DNA from: Streptomyces sp. NBC_00483
Lineage (GTDB): Bacteria; Actinomycetota; Actinomycetes; Streptomycetales; Streptomycetaceae
Assembly: GCF_036013745.1 (NCBI RefSeq)
Contig: NZ_CP107880.1
Span: forward strand, 8,060,001 to 8,124,000
Reading direction: 5' to 3'
Length of the DNA: 64,000 nucleotides
The translations under genes and the position numbers were made by a program. The first letter of the stretch is position 1. Each line of letters opens with the position of its first letter. This document shows positions 15,742-24,438 of the stretch, piece by piece. The notes beneath the pieces are model-generated. The model did no database searches. It was not told the origin of the DNA and saw only the letters and a list, made by a program, of their open reading frames with translations.

Positions 15742-15793
15742 CCCGCGTCCCGCTGCGGTCCACGTCCTGCCGTCCCGTCGAATGAGGAACCCC

Positions 15794-16882
15794 ATGACGA
15801 TGCAAGCGGTCATCCTGAAGGACAACGCGCTCGAACTCGCCGAGGTGCCCGTCCCCGAACCCGGCCCCGGCGAAGTCCTGGTCAAGACGCTCGCCAACGG
15901 CATCTGCGGTTCGGACCTGCACTGCGTGACGCACAGCCACGCGCTCGCCGCCGGTGTGAAGGCCGTGACCGGCGCCGACCTGCTCGACCCGGCCAAGCCG
16001 GTCGTGATGGGCCACGAGTTCTGCGCCGAGGTCGTGCGGAACGGTCCGGGCACGCAGGGCACGCACCAGCCCGGCGCGCGGGTCGTGTCGCCGCCCATGC
16101 TCGCCCGCCCCGCCCCGGTCAACCTCGGCTTCGGCGGCGTCGAGGCGCCCGGCGGCTACGCCGAGTACATGGTGCTCACCGAGGCGCTGATGATGCCGGT
16201 GCCCGACCACCTGTCCAGCGAAGTGGCCTCGCTCACCGAGCCGTTGGCCGTCGCGCTGCACGCCGTGAACCGTGGCGCGCTCGGCGCGGACGACGTCCCC
16301 GTCGTCATCGGCTGCGGCCCGATCGGCCTCGCCGTCATCGCCGTACTGAAGATGCGCGGCGTAGGACCGATCATCGCCGCCGACTTCTCCCCTGCGCGGC
16401 GCGTGCTCGCCGCCGAGATGGGCGCCGACATCGTCGTCGACCCGCGCGAGACCTCGCCGTACGACTCGTGGCACGAGGTCGCGGCCGTCGACGACCAGGC
16501 CCGCTACGGGCGGCAGACCGCGCTCTTCCCCGAGCTGCCGTTCCGCCCGTCGGTGGTCTTCGAGTGCGTCGGCGTACCGGGCGTCATCCAGCAGGTGCTC
16601 GCCGGCGCCCCGGCCTGCTCGCGGGTCGTCGTCGCAGGCCTCTGCATGGCCGAGGACACGTTCCTGCCGACCTTCGGAGTGCTCAAGGAGATCGACCTGG
16701 TCTTCTCGCTCTACTACTCGGTCGAGGAGTTCGCGCAGACCCTCGGCCACCTCGCCGCCGGGGAGCTGCGCGCCGAGCCGCTCATCACCGGCCGGGTCGG
16801 TCTCGCCGGTGTCCCGGCCGCCTGCGCGGGCCTCGCCGACCCGGAGAAGGACGCCAAGGTCGTCATCGTCCCTGGACTCTGA
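15794..16882 (+). CDS. Zinc-type alcohol dehydrogenase (MDR superfamily)
   Basis: Medium-chain dehydrogenase of 362 residues. Catalytic-zinc ligands are visible as Cys38 in GICGSDLHC and His74-Glu75 in GHEF. The NAD-binding motif 'IGCGPIGLAVIAVL' is near residues 173-186. The four-cysteine structural zinc lobe is absent: the stretch after GHEF has no Cys cluster. I chose ATG 15794 because GAGGA precedes it and the ATG at 15782 lies inside that ribosome site. An unusually long loop ('VTHSHALAAGVKAVTGADLLDP') follows the zinc motif. The substrate is not readable from sequence. Confidence 0.88.
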   Translation: MTMQAVILKDNALELAEVPVPEPGPGEVLVKTLANGICGSDLHCVTHSHALAAGVKAVTGADLLDPAKPVVMGHEFCAEVVRNGPGTQGTHQPGARVVSPPMLARPAPVNLGFGGVEAPGGYAEYMVLTEALMMPVPDHLSSEVASLTEPLAVALHAVNRGALGADDVPVVIGCGPIGLAVIAVLKMRGVGPIIAADFSPARRVLAAEMGADIVVDPRETSPYDSWHEVAAVDDQARYGRQTALFPELPFRPSVVFECVGVPGVIQQVLAGAPACSRVVVAGLCMAEDTFLPTFGVLKEIDLVFSLYYSVEEFAQTLGHLAAGELRAEPLITGRVGLAGVPAACAGLADPEKDAKVVIVPGL

Positions 16883-16942
16883 CCGACCCCAACCGACCAA
16901 CCCCAACACCCGTACACACCACACGAATTGAGGAGACAGCAG

Positions 16943-17479
16943 ATGGCCGACCAGCCTTCCGCCGCCAAGCTTCCCGTCATGTCGCTCCCGCAGGGCGAGC
17001 TGCTGACGCTGAACGTCAACGACATCCCCGTCATCAAGGACTCGCTCGGCCCGGGCATCCACTACCAGCCGCTCTTCCTCGACCCCGAGGTCGGCGTCTG
17101 GGTCGTGCTCGCCCACTTCGCCCCCGGCGCCGAGCTGCCGATCCACCTGCACACCGGCGCCGTGCACGCCTACACCCTCAAGGGCTCCTGGGCCTACCGC
17201 GAGTACCCGGACCAGCCGCAGACCGAGGGCTCGTACCTGTACGAGCCCGGCGCCTCGGTCCACAAGCTGTACGCGTCGGAGGACAACACCGAGGACACCG
17301 TCGTCCTGTACGTCGTCTACGGCGCCAACATCAACTTCACGGACGAGGGCCAGTTCCACTCCGTCCTGGACGCCGTGACCATCCAGGGCCTGACCCAGCA
17401 GCTCGCCGCCGCGCAGGGCCTCGACGTCAACTACCTGACGGGCGGCGCCGCCCGCTACGCCACCCCCAAGGAGGCCTGA
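16943..17479 (+). CDS. Cupin dioxygenase, 2,4'-dihydroxyacetophenone dioxygenase-like
   Basis: Small ChrR/cupin-type protein of 178 residues. A beta-barrel with two cupin motifs is visible. Candidate metal ligands are His68, His70 and His75 in IHLHTGAVH and His107 in GASVHKLY. The family includes DAD, which cleaves 2,4'-dihydroxyacetophenone between the side-chain carbons to give two carboxylic acids. ATG 16943 has GAGGAG 7 nt upstream. It sits in an operon with two dehydrogenases, which supports a role in side-chain cleavage of an aryl ketone; the substrate is inference. Confidence 0.8.
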   Translation: MADQPSAAKLPVMSLPQGELLTLNVNDIPVIKDSLGPGIHYQPLFLDPEVGVWVVLAHFAPGAELPIHLHTGAVHAYTLKGSWAYREYPDQPQTEGSYLYEPGASVHKLYASEDNTEDTVVLYVVYGANINFTDEGQFHSVLDAVTIQGLTQQLAAAQGLDVNYLTGGAARYATPKEA

Positions 17480-17484
17480 GCCGC

Positions 17485-18864
17485 ATGGGTGCCACCGGAG
17501 CCGCCCGCGAGGCGGGAGGGGTGCCGCCGGGCACGGTGATGACACCGGAGTTCGCGCGGCTGCTCGCGCGGGACATCTATGTGTGGGGCTGGCCGATCGT
17601 CAACGCCTTCCACCGCCGCGCCTCCTTCGCCGCGGCTCCGGAACCCGGCCTCGTGGACGGCGTCCTGCCGGCCGCCCCCATCGGCCATGTGGCGATGCTG
17701 ACCGGGTACGTCGACCCGTCGCAGCGCTGGGTGGCCCACCCCAACCAGGACGTCGTCTACGGCTTCGGCTACGGCGCGGTGGACGACGACCCGGTCGTCA
17801 TCCAGGTGCCGGACTTCGGCGACCGCTACTGGGTCTGCGCCCTCTACGACGCCCGCAGCGAGGAGTTCTCCCGGCTCGGCCTCCAGTACGGCACCGGGCC
17901 GGGCAACTACCTGGTCGTCGGCCCGCGTTGGGACGGCGAGGTGCCCGGCGGCATCACCGAAGTGCTGCGCTCTCCCACCGAGCTGGTGGCCATGGGCCCC
18001 CGGGTGTTCCTGGACGACACCCCCGAGGACCTGGAAGCCGTCCAGCCGCTCCTCAACCAGATGGTCATCCATCCGCTCAGCGCCCACGCCGGCAGCCCGC
18101 GGACCGTGGACTGGCGCAAGGTCCCGCACTTTCCCGGCGGGGACACCTCGGCGGGGGAGCGCCAGTGGGTCGACCCGGAGACGTTCTTCGACGAGCTGCC
18201 CGGCGTCCTCGACCGGGTGCCGCCGCTGCCGGGTGAGGAGTCCCGGTACGCGATGATGCGGGCGCTGCTCGCCGCGGCCGACTCCGACCCCGACGTCGCG
18301 GCGGCGGCGCGGGAGGCCGCCGTCGAGACGGAGGCCGCGGTCATCGCGCCGCTCTTCCACTTCCGTACCAACGGCACACGCCTGGACGGGGGTTGGAACA
18401 CGCCGCTCAACGTGGCGCGCTGGGGCTTCGACTACCTGACGCGCACGGCGACGGCGAAATCCAACATGTACGTCAACCAGCCCGAGGAGACCCGCTACTT
18501 CTTCCTGGAGTACGACAGCCAGGACCGGCGCCTCGACGGCGACAAGCGCTACACGATCACGTTCCCGCCCGGGCAGGTGCCGCCGGTGGACGGCTTCTGG
18601 TCGCTGACGCTCTACAACCCGGAGCACTTCTTCGCCCCGAACGAGCTCGGCCGCTACTCGCTCGGAACGAAGAGCGGGTCCATGACGTACGGGGCCGACG
18701 GCTCGCTCACGCTCCACATCCAGCACGAGCCGCCCGCCGAGGGGCAGCGGGCCAACTGGCTGCCGGCTCCCCGCGGCGCGTTCGAGCTGACTCTGCGTGC
18801 CTATTGGCCCAAGTCCGTTATTGCCGACGGGAGTTGGACGCCGCCGCCGGTGCGTCAGGTGTGA
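17485..18864 (+). CDS. DUF1254/DUF1214-domain protein
   Basis: Protein of 459 residues with an N-terminal DUF1254 region (about 15-160; 'YVWGWPIVNAFHR', 'HPNQDVVYGFGY') and a C-terminal DUF1214 region (about 335-455; 'YVNQPEETRYFFLEYDSQ', 'VDGFWSLTLYN', 'LTLRAYWP'). No signal peptide is seen, so it is probably cytosolic. No enzymatic activity is firmly known for the family. ATG 17485 starts 5 nt after the cupin stop, with GGAGG upstream. It is the last gene of the operon and ends at a 17-bp bidirectional terminator. Confidence 0.85.
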   Translation: MGATGAAREAGGVPPGTVMTPEFARLLARDIYVWGWPIVNAFHRRASFAAAPEPGLVDGVLPAAPIGHVAMLTGYVDPSQRWVAHPNQDVVYGFGYGAVDDDPVVIQVPDFGDRYWVCALYDARSEEFSRLGLQYGTGPGNYLVVGPRWDGEVPGGITEVLRSPTELVAMGPRVFLDDTPEDLEAVQPLLNQMVIHPLSAHAGSPRTVDWRKVPHFPGGDTSAGERQWVDPETFFDELPGVLDRVPPLPGEESRYAMMRALLAAADSDPDVAAAAREAAVETEAAVIAPLFHFRTNGTRLDGGWNTPLNVARWGFDYLTRTATAKSNMYVNQPEETRYFFLEYDSQDRRLDGDKRYTITFPPGQVPPVDGFWSLTLYNPEHFFAPNELGRYSLGTKSGSMTYGADGSLTLHIQHEPPAEGQRANWLPAPRGAFELTLRAYWPKSVIADGSWTPPPVRQV

Positions 18865-18866
18865 GG

Positions 18867-18913
18867 CGGCAGAAGGCCCCGGGTGCGAATTCCGCGCCCG
18901 GGGCCTTCTGCCG
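18867..18913. terminator. Bidirectional terminator, 17-bp perfect stem
   Basis: CGGCAGAAGGCCCCGGG (18867-18883) and its perfect reverse complement (18897-18913) enclose a 13-base loop. It lies between the stops of the convergent DUF1254 and arylsulfatase genes and can serve both. Confidence 0.92.
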
Positions 18914-18921
18914 TTGCCGCT

Positions 18922-21255
18922 CTACTGGAGCGAGGCCTTGGCCTTCGCCTCGCCCACCGGGTCCCGGTGCGCGTCGTCGCCGCTGTCCAGGACGGCCTTG
19001 TGGATGCGGCCGCCGGTGAACACGCCGCGGTCCGTGCCGTAGTCGCCGGTGACCGGGTTGCCGTTGTCCTCGCCGATGTCGAGGCCGTCCGTCATGTGGT
19101 AGATGAACGGCACCGTGTGCTCCAGGCGGGTCGAACCGGCCGGCTTGCCGTCGACGAACAGCTCACCGAGGCCGCCCTTGCCGACGCCCCCGCCGTCGTA
19201 CGTGAAGCGGTAGCGCAGCTCGTGCCGGCCCGGGGCCAGCCGCTCCGGCGCGGCGATCTCGTACCGCTCGACGTCCACCCAGCTGTAGTGGAACACCGGC
19301 ACGCCCTCGCGCAGATACAGCGCCCAGCCAGCGAACCGGCTGCCCTGCGCCACGATCACGCCGCGCGCCGGTTCCTCGGCCACCTCGATGTCCGCGGTCA
19401 GCGTCCAGGAGCGGTTGCGGGTGGAGGGCAGCACCGACTCGTGCAGGGCGCGCATGCCCGGGTAGAGGGAGACCGACGTCGTGCTGCCGACCGTGGGCCG
19501 GCCCACCTCCTCGCTGAAGACCCGGGTCGCCTTGCGGTCGTCGAGCGGGAAGACGTTGTACTTGCCGCCCTCGATGAGGAACAGCTCCTTGAGCCGCTCC
19601 AGCTTGTCCGGCATCTCGCCGGCGAGGTCGCGCGCCTGGGCGTGGTCGCCGGGCGCATACAGCTCCCAGGTGTCCTCGCTGAACGGCCGCTGCTCGCCAG
19701 CGAGTTCCCACGGCACCTCGTGCTTGGTGCAGGCGGACCAGCCGTCGTGGTAGATGCCGCGGTTGCCGAAGATCTCGAAGTACTGGGTGGTGTGCCGCTC
19801 GGGAGCGTCCGCGTCGTTCAGCGCGTACGCGAACGAGACGCCCTCCATGGGCTTCTGTGCCACGCCGTTGACCGACGTCGGCTCGGGGATGCCCGCCAGG
19901 TCGAGGAGGGTCGGCGCCATGTCGTTGACGTGCGTGAACTGCTCGCGGATACCGCCGGGTCGGGTGATCCCGGCCGGCCAGTGCACGATCGTGCCGACGC
20001 GCGTGCCGCCCCAGTGGGAGGCCATCTGCTTCGTCCACTGGTACGGGGTGTTCATGGCGTGCGCCCAGCCCACCGGGTAGTGGTTGTAGAGGCTCGGGCC
20101 GCCGAGCTCGTCGACGCGCTCCAGCATCGACTCCACGCTCGCGGGGACGACGTTGTACGTCGCGTACTCGTTGACGCAGCCGTCGGGACCCGCCTCGGCG
20201 CTGGCGCCGTTGTCGCCCATCACGTACAGGATCAGGGTGTCGTCGAGCAGGCCCATCTCCTCCAGGGCGTCCACGACCCGGCCGACCTGCGCGTCGGTGT
20301 GCGTCGCCATGCCGGCGTACGCCTCCATCATCCGCGTGTAGAGCCGCTTCGCGTCCTCGGACTGGTCGGCCCAGGCCTGGATCTCGTCGGGCCGCGCGCT
20401 CAGGTCGCAGTCCTCGGGGACGATGCCGAGGTCCTTCATCTTCGCGAGCGTCCGCTCGCGCTGCTCGTCCCAGCCGTGGTCGAAGGCGCCGCGGTAGGCG
20501 TCGATGTACTCCTGCGGCGCCTGGAGCGGTGAGTGGCAGGCGCCGAACGCGAGATAGCCGAAGAACGGCTGGTCGGGGGTGACGGCCTGCTGTTCGCGGA
20601 TGTCGGCGATGGCCCGGTCGGCGAGGTCCTCGCTGAGGTGGTAGCCGGGCTCGGTGGGGGTGGCGATCGGGGTGGTGCCCTCGTACAGGTTCGGATACCA
20701 CTGGTCGGTCTCTGCGCCCATGAAGCCGTAGAAGCGCTCGAAGCCCTCGCCGGTCGGCCAGCGGTCGTAAGGGCCCGAGCGGGAGGTCTCCCAGACCGGA
20801 GTCTGGTGCCACTTGCCGAACGCGAAGGTGTTGTAGCCGTTGCGGCGCAGGATCTCAGGGATCGGGGCGCAGGAGTCGGGCCGGGAGGACGTGTATCCGT
20901 CGTGGCTGGTGGCGAGTTCGGTGATGCCGGCGGCACCGACGGTGTGATGGTTGCGGCCGGTCAGCAGCGAGGCCCGGGTGGGCGAGCAGATCGCCGTGGT
21001 GTGGAACCGGTTGAGGCGCAGGCCACCCTCCGCGAGCCGCTCGGCGGTGGGCATGGAGCACGGGCCGCCGTACGAGGACGAGGCGCCGAAGCCCATGTCG
21101 TCGACGAGGATCATCAGCACGTTGGGGGCGCCCTTCGGCGGGCGGATCCGATCCAGCGGCGCGGGCTGCGCCGCGTCCCGCACGTCCATCGGTGTGGCGT
21201 GCGGACGCTTCGGCTGCTGGATCGGGAGGGTGGCACGGTAGGCCGGGTTCACCAC
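18922..21255 (-). CDS. Type I arylsulfatase (Cys-type, apparently cytosolic)
   Basis: Sulfatase of 777 residues that hydrolyses sulfate esters through a formylglycine made from Cys90 in the CSPTRASLLTG signature (90-100). Metal ligands include Asp52-Asp53 in LVDDMGFG and 'VMGDNGAS' further on. The C-terminal third (about 600-777) is a beta-rich extension common in large arylsulfatases. No signal peptide or membrane segment is present, so the enzyme should act inside the cell. GTG 21255 is preceded by AAAGGA at 8 nt. It follows the GPH/MFS carrier gene by 57 bp on the same strand. A formylglycine-generating enzyme is not in the window. Confidence 0.9.
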   Translation of the reverse strand: MVNPAYRATLPIQQPKRPHATPMDVRDAAQPAPLDRIRPPKGAPNVLMILVDDMGFGASSSYGGPCSMPTAERLAEGGLRLNRFHTTAICSPTRASLLTGRNHHTVGAAGITELATSHDGYTSSRPDSCAPIPEILRRNGYNTFAFGKWHQTPVWETSRSGPYDRWPTGEGFERFYGFMGAETDQWYPNLYEGTTPIATPTEPGYHLSEDLADRAIADIREQQAVTPDQPFFGYLAFGACHSPLQAPQEYIDAYRGAFDHGWDEQRERTLAKMKDLGIVPEDCDLSARPDEIQAWADQSEDAKRLYTRMMEAYAGMATHTDAQVGRVVDALEEMGLLDDTLILYVMGDNGASAEAGPDGCVNEYATYNVVPASVESMLERVDELGGPSLYNHYPVGWAHAMNTPYQWTKQMASHWGGTRVGTIVHWPAGITRPGGIREQFTHVNDMAPTLLDLAGIPEPTSVNGVAQKPMEGVSFAYALNDADAPERHTTQYFEIFGNRGIYHDGWSACTKHEVPWELAGEQRPFSEDTWELYAPGDHAQARDLAGEMPDKLERLKELFLIEGGKYNVFPLDDRKATRVFSEEVGRPTVGSTTSVSLYPGMRALHESVLPSTRNRSWTLTADIEVAEEPARGVIVAQGSRFAGWALYLREGVPVFHYSWVDVERYEIAAPERLAPGRHELRYRFTYDGGGVGKGGLGELFVDGKPAGSTRLEHTVPFIYHMTDGLDIGEDNGNPVTGDYGTDRGVFTGGRIHKAVLDSGDDAHRDPVGEAKAKASLQ

Positions 21256-21312
21256 GGGGGTGGTCCTTTCGGGATGTGCGGGTGGTGCGGGTGGTGCGGT
21301 GGGACTCGCGGG

Positions 21313-22653
21313 TCAGGCGTCGGCGGGGCGTACGTCTGGAGCCTTCGCCAGACCCGCGACGGCGCGGCGGTAACGCAGCACCAGCGGAACGGTGGTCAAC
21401 AGGAGCAGGCCGGGCAGGACGGAGAAGCCGAGCCGCAGGCCTTCGAGGGCGGTCGCCGACTGGGTCACCGGATGGTCGAGGGTGGCGGACGCGTAGCCGG
21501 TCAACGAGAGGACGACCGTGTAGCAGAGCGGGCCGAGCGCGTGCCCGGCCGTGTCGACCGCGGTCCACACGCCGGACAGCACGCCCGCGCTGTCCTGTCC
21601 CGTGCGCTCGGCCTGGTAGCCCATGCAGTCGGTGAGCAGCGCGTACATCGCGACGAGGCCGGCGGACTGGCCGAGCGCGGGCAGCACGCTCGCCACGACG
21701 ACGGCCGTCGTGCTCGCGCCCACGGCGACGTACAGGGCGAGGCCGCCGGCGATCCACAGCGTGAGACCGGCGAACAGCACCGGCACATTGCCCCAGCGGC
21801 GCGCGAGGGCACCCGCGACGGGCACGCCGAGCGTGGAGCTGAGCGCGAACACCAGGAAGACGGTGGCCTGTTGGTCTTTGCCGCCGAGGAAGTACGTGGC
21901 GACGTAGGGCAGGCCCGTCAGCATCATGACGGTGAACACGAAGTACAGGAACAGCACGCCGGCCAGGAGCACGAACGGCTTGTTGTCCCTGGCCGTACGG
22001 AAGGCCTCGCGCAGGGACCGTACGTCGACGGAGGGACGCGAGCGCACGTCACGCGTGGTGGCGACCGGCAGGAGCAGCACGATGAGCAGCACCACCCCGA
22101 TGATCACGGCCATGGTCCGGTACGCGGCCGGGGTGCCGTCCTTCGTGAGCAGCGGTCCGGCGACCCCGCCCACCAGCATGCCGAGCGTGAAGAAGAACGT
22201 CCGCCAGGTCATCAGCCGGGTCCGTGCCTCACCGGACTCGGCCATCTCGGCGGGCAGCGCGGTGAACGGCACCTGGAAGCACAGGTAGGCGGCGGACGCG
22301 GCGAGGAACGCGGCGAACACCCACAGGGCGGCGGCATCGCCGCGTACCGGGGAGCTGAAGGTGGCGACGAACGCGAACGGCAGGATCACCGCACCCGAGG
22401 CCATCAGCCTGCGGCGGCGCCCGGTGCGGGCCGCCTCACGGTCGCTGACCGCGCCGAACCAGGGGCTCGCCACCAGGTCGAACAGCTTCGGCACGGCGAC
22501 GACGAGCCCGGCGAGCGTCGGCGGAACCCCGAGCGCGTCCGTCATGTAGATGAGCAGCAGCAGGCCGGGCAGCGTGTTGAAGGCGTTCGACGCGAGGGCG
22601 CCGACGCCCCAGCCGGCCATCCGGCGGGCGGTCAGGGGCCGCGAGTTGACCAT
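21313..22653 (-). CDS. GPH/MFS-type transporter
   Basis: Membrane carrier of 446 residues with about twelve hydrophobic segments. The loop 'DREAARTGRRRRLM' (about 62-75) after the second pair of helices fits the glycoside-pentoside-hexuronide cation symporter group. ATG 22653 was chosen at the point where the membrane protein proper begins. The arylsulfatase gene follows on the same strand, so the carrier may import a sulfate ester or glycoside for cytosolic desulfation. It is divergent from the acyl-CoA ligase. Confidence 0.8.
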   Translation of the reverse strand: MVNSRPLTARRMAGWGVGALASNAFNTLPGLLLLIYMTDALGVPPTLAGLVVAVPKLFDLVASPWFGAVSDREAARTGRRRRLMASGAVILPFAFVATFSSPVRGDAAALWVFAAFLAASAAYLCFQVPFTALPAEMAESGEARTRLMTWRTFFFTLGMLVGGVAGPLLTKDGTPAAYRTMAVIIGVVLLIVLLLPVATTRDVRSRPSVDVRSLREAFRTARDNKPFVLLAGVLFLYFVFTVMMLTGLPYVATYFLGGKDQQATVFLVFALSSTLGVPVAGALARRWGNVPVLFAGLTLWIAGGLALYVAVGASTTAVVVASVLPALGQSAGLVAMYALLTDCMGYQAERTGQDSAGVLSGVWTAVDTAGHALGPLCYTVVLSLTGYASATLDHPVTQSATALEGLRLGFSVLPGLLLLTTVPLVLRYRRAVAGLAKAPDVRPADA

Positions 22654-22745
22654 GTCGTGCACCGTTCTTCGCGGGGGCCGTGAGGCCCTGGGAGCAGGCG
22701 TGTGCCACACGATCGCTCCGATGACACCCCCGCGCCTTGTCACGT

Positions 22746-22829
22746 GACGTCAAGCACCTGTCGTCCTGGGACAAGTTGTCGGCGCCAGTGACGCGTCTCA
22801 CCAGGACTTTGTCGCGCGTCGTCAAGACG
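22746..22829. promoter_or_regulatory. Divergent promoter region with words shared with 14938-14957
   Basis: Contains GACGTCAAG (22746-22754), TGTCGTCC (22759-22766), a GACAA-G-TTGTC palindrome (22770-22780) and CGTCAAGACG (22820-22829). It lies between the MFS gene and the acyl-CoA ligase gene. The repeated words suggest one regulator for both halves of the island. Confidence 0.4.
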
Positions 22830-22896
22830 CGGCAGGAAGTGCCCGGCAACGTACGCCCTGCCAAGTACGGAACACCCCGCAGGAAAGAGGCCGACG

Positions 22897-24387
22897 GTGA
22901 CCAATCTCGCCCGCCACCTGGTGCGCACCGCCGAGGCACATCCCGAGCGTCCCGCGCTCCGCCTCGACGAGCAGGTGCTCGACTACCGCACGCTGGACGA
23001 GCGGAGCGCGCGGGTGGCCGCATGGCTCGCCGACCGGGGCGTCGGACCGGGCGACCGCGTCGCGGTCGTGCTGCCCAACGTCCCGCACTTCGCGGTGGCC
23101 TACTACGGGGCGCTGCGCGCGGGCGCCGTCGTCGTCCCGATGAACCCGCTGCTGAAGTCGGGGGAGATCGGCTACAGCGCCGGTGACTGCGCGGCCCGGA
23201 CCATTCTCACCGGCGGCCCGTCGCTGCCCCAGGCGGCCGCCGCGGCGCAGGAGTTGGGCATCACGTGCACCGACGTGACCGGTGAGGACTTCGCGGCCGC
23301 CCTCGACGCCATGCACGGGGACTCCGCGGTCGTGGACCGGGCGGACGACGACGCCGCGGTGATCCTCTACACCTCGGGCACCACCGGCCGTCCCAAGGGC
23401 GCCGTCCTCACCCACGGCAATCTGCGCAGCAACACCGCGACCGTCGCCCGGCTGCTCGGCATCACCGGCGACGACACCGTCTTCGGCGGTCTGCCGTTCT
23501 TCCACGTCTTCGGCCAGACCTGCGGCCTGAACGCCGCCGTCCTGACCGGCGCCTGTGTGACGCTGCTGCCCCGCTTCGACGCAGCGAAGGCGCTGCGGAT
23601 CCTGACCCGCGACCGGGTCACCGTCATGGAGGGCGTGCCGACCATGTTCGTGGCGCTGCTCGCGGCGGCGGACGCGGCCGGCGGGGCGTCCGTCGACACG
23701 GTCCGGGTCTCGGCGACGGGCGGCTCGGCGATGCCGGTCGAGGTGCTGCACCGCTTCGAAGCGGCGTTCGGCTGCCCGGTGGTCGAGGGGTACGGACTCT
23801 CCGAGACCTCGCCCGTCGTCACGCTCGGCGCGGTCGACGGCGTCCGCAAGCCCGGCTCGATCGGCGTCCCCGTCGACGGTGTCGAGGTCCGTCTGCTCGA
23901 CGACGAGGGCAAGGAGGTCACCGAGGGCGAGGTCGGCGAGATCGCGGTCCTCGGCCCCAACGTCATGCGCGGTTACTGGAACCGGCCCGAGGCCGACGCC
24001 GCGGCCTTCACCGACGGCTGGTTCCGCACCGGCGACCTCGCCCGCCGCGACGAGGACGGCCACTACTTCATCGTCGACCGCAAGAAGGACCTGATCATCA
24101 GGGGCGGCTACAACGTCTACCCGCGCGAGATCGAAGAGGTCCTCTACACGCACCCGGCCGTCGCCGAGGCCGCCGTCATCGGCCTCCCGCACGAGCTGCA
24201 CGGCGAGGAGATCTGCGCCGTCCTGACCCTCAAGCCGGGGACGGCGGCCACCGCGGAGGAACTGCGGGACTACGCCAAGGAGCGGGTGGCCGCGTACAAG
24301 TACCCGCGCACCGTGCGCCTCGTGGAGGCTCTGCCCAAGGGCCCCACCGGCAAGATCCTCAAGCGGGAGCTGCCCGCGGTGCTGTAG
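22897..24387 (+). CDS. Acyl-CoA ligase (long-chain fatty-acid or aryl type)
   Basis: AMP-forming ligase of 496 residues that activates a carboxylic acid to its CoA thioester. Motifs are 'LYTSGTTGRPKGA' (about 163-175), 'GYGLSETSP' (about 297-305), 'GWFRTGDLARRDEDG' (about 372-386) and C-terminal catalytic Lys in 'PTGKILKREL' (about 484-493). GTG 22897 has AAAGAGG 6 nt upstream. By position it could activate the acid released by the cupin-dependent branch of the island. It could equally be an ordinary fatty-acid ligase. Confidence 0.9.
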   Translation: MTNLARHLVRTAEAHPERPALRLDEQVLDYRTLDERSARVAAWLADRGVGPGDRVAVVLPNVPHFAVAYYGALRAGAVVVPMNPLLKSGEIGYSAGDCAARTILTGGPSLPQAAAAAQELGITCTDVTGEDFAAALDAMHGDSAVVDRADDDAAVILYTSGTTGRPKGAVLTHGNLRSNTATVARLLGITGDDTVFGGLPFFHVFGQTCGLNAAVLTGACVTLLPRFDAAKALRILTRDRVTVMEGVPTMFVALLAAADAAGGASVDTVRVSATGGSAMPVEVLHRFEAAFGCPVVEGYGLSETSPVVTLGAVDGVRKPGSIGVPVDGVEVRLLDDEGKEVTEGEVGEIAVLGPNVMRGYWNRPEADAAAFTDGWFRTGDLARRDEDGHYFIVDRKKDLIIRGGYNVYPREIEEVLYTHPAVAEAAVIGLPHELHGEEICAVLTLKPGTAATAEELRDYAKERVAAYKYPRTVRLVEALPKGPTGKILKRELPAVL

Positions 24388-24421
24388 GGCGTCGACGGCC
24401 GTGAAGGTTCGGCCGGCGCCC
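24387..24421 (+). terminator. Stem-loop after the acyl-CoA ligase gene
   Basis: GGGCG (24387-24391) and CGGCCG (24396-24401) pair with CGGCCG (24410-24415) and CGCCC (24417-24421) around a short loop, with a small internal bulge. It overlaps the end of the stop codon. Confidence 0.55.
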
Positions 24422-24426
24422 TGTTC

Positions 24427-24432
24427 TAGGCT
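24427..24432 (+). promoter_or_regulatory. -10 box of a leaderless endonuclease V transcript
   Basis: TAGGCT lies 6 nt before the ATG at 24439 and no Shine-Dalgarno sequence is present, so transcription probably starts at the ATG. No clear -35 box. Confidence 0.4.
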
Positions 24433-24438
24433 CGACGC

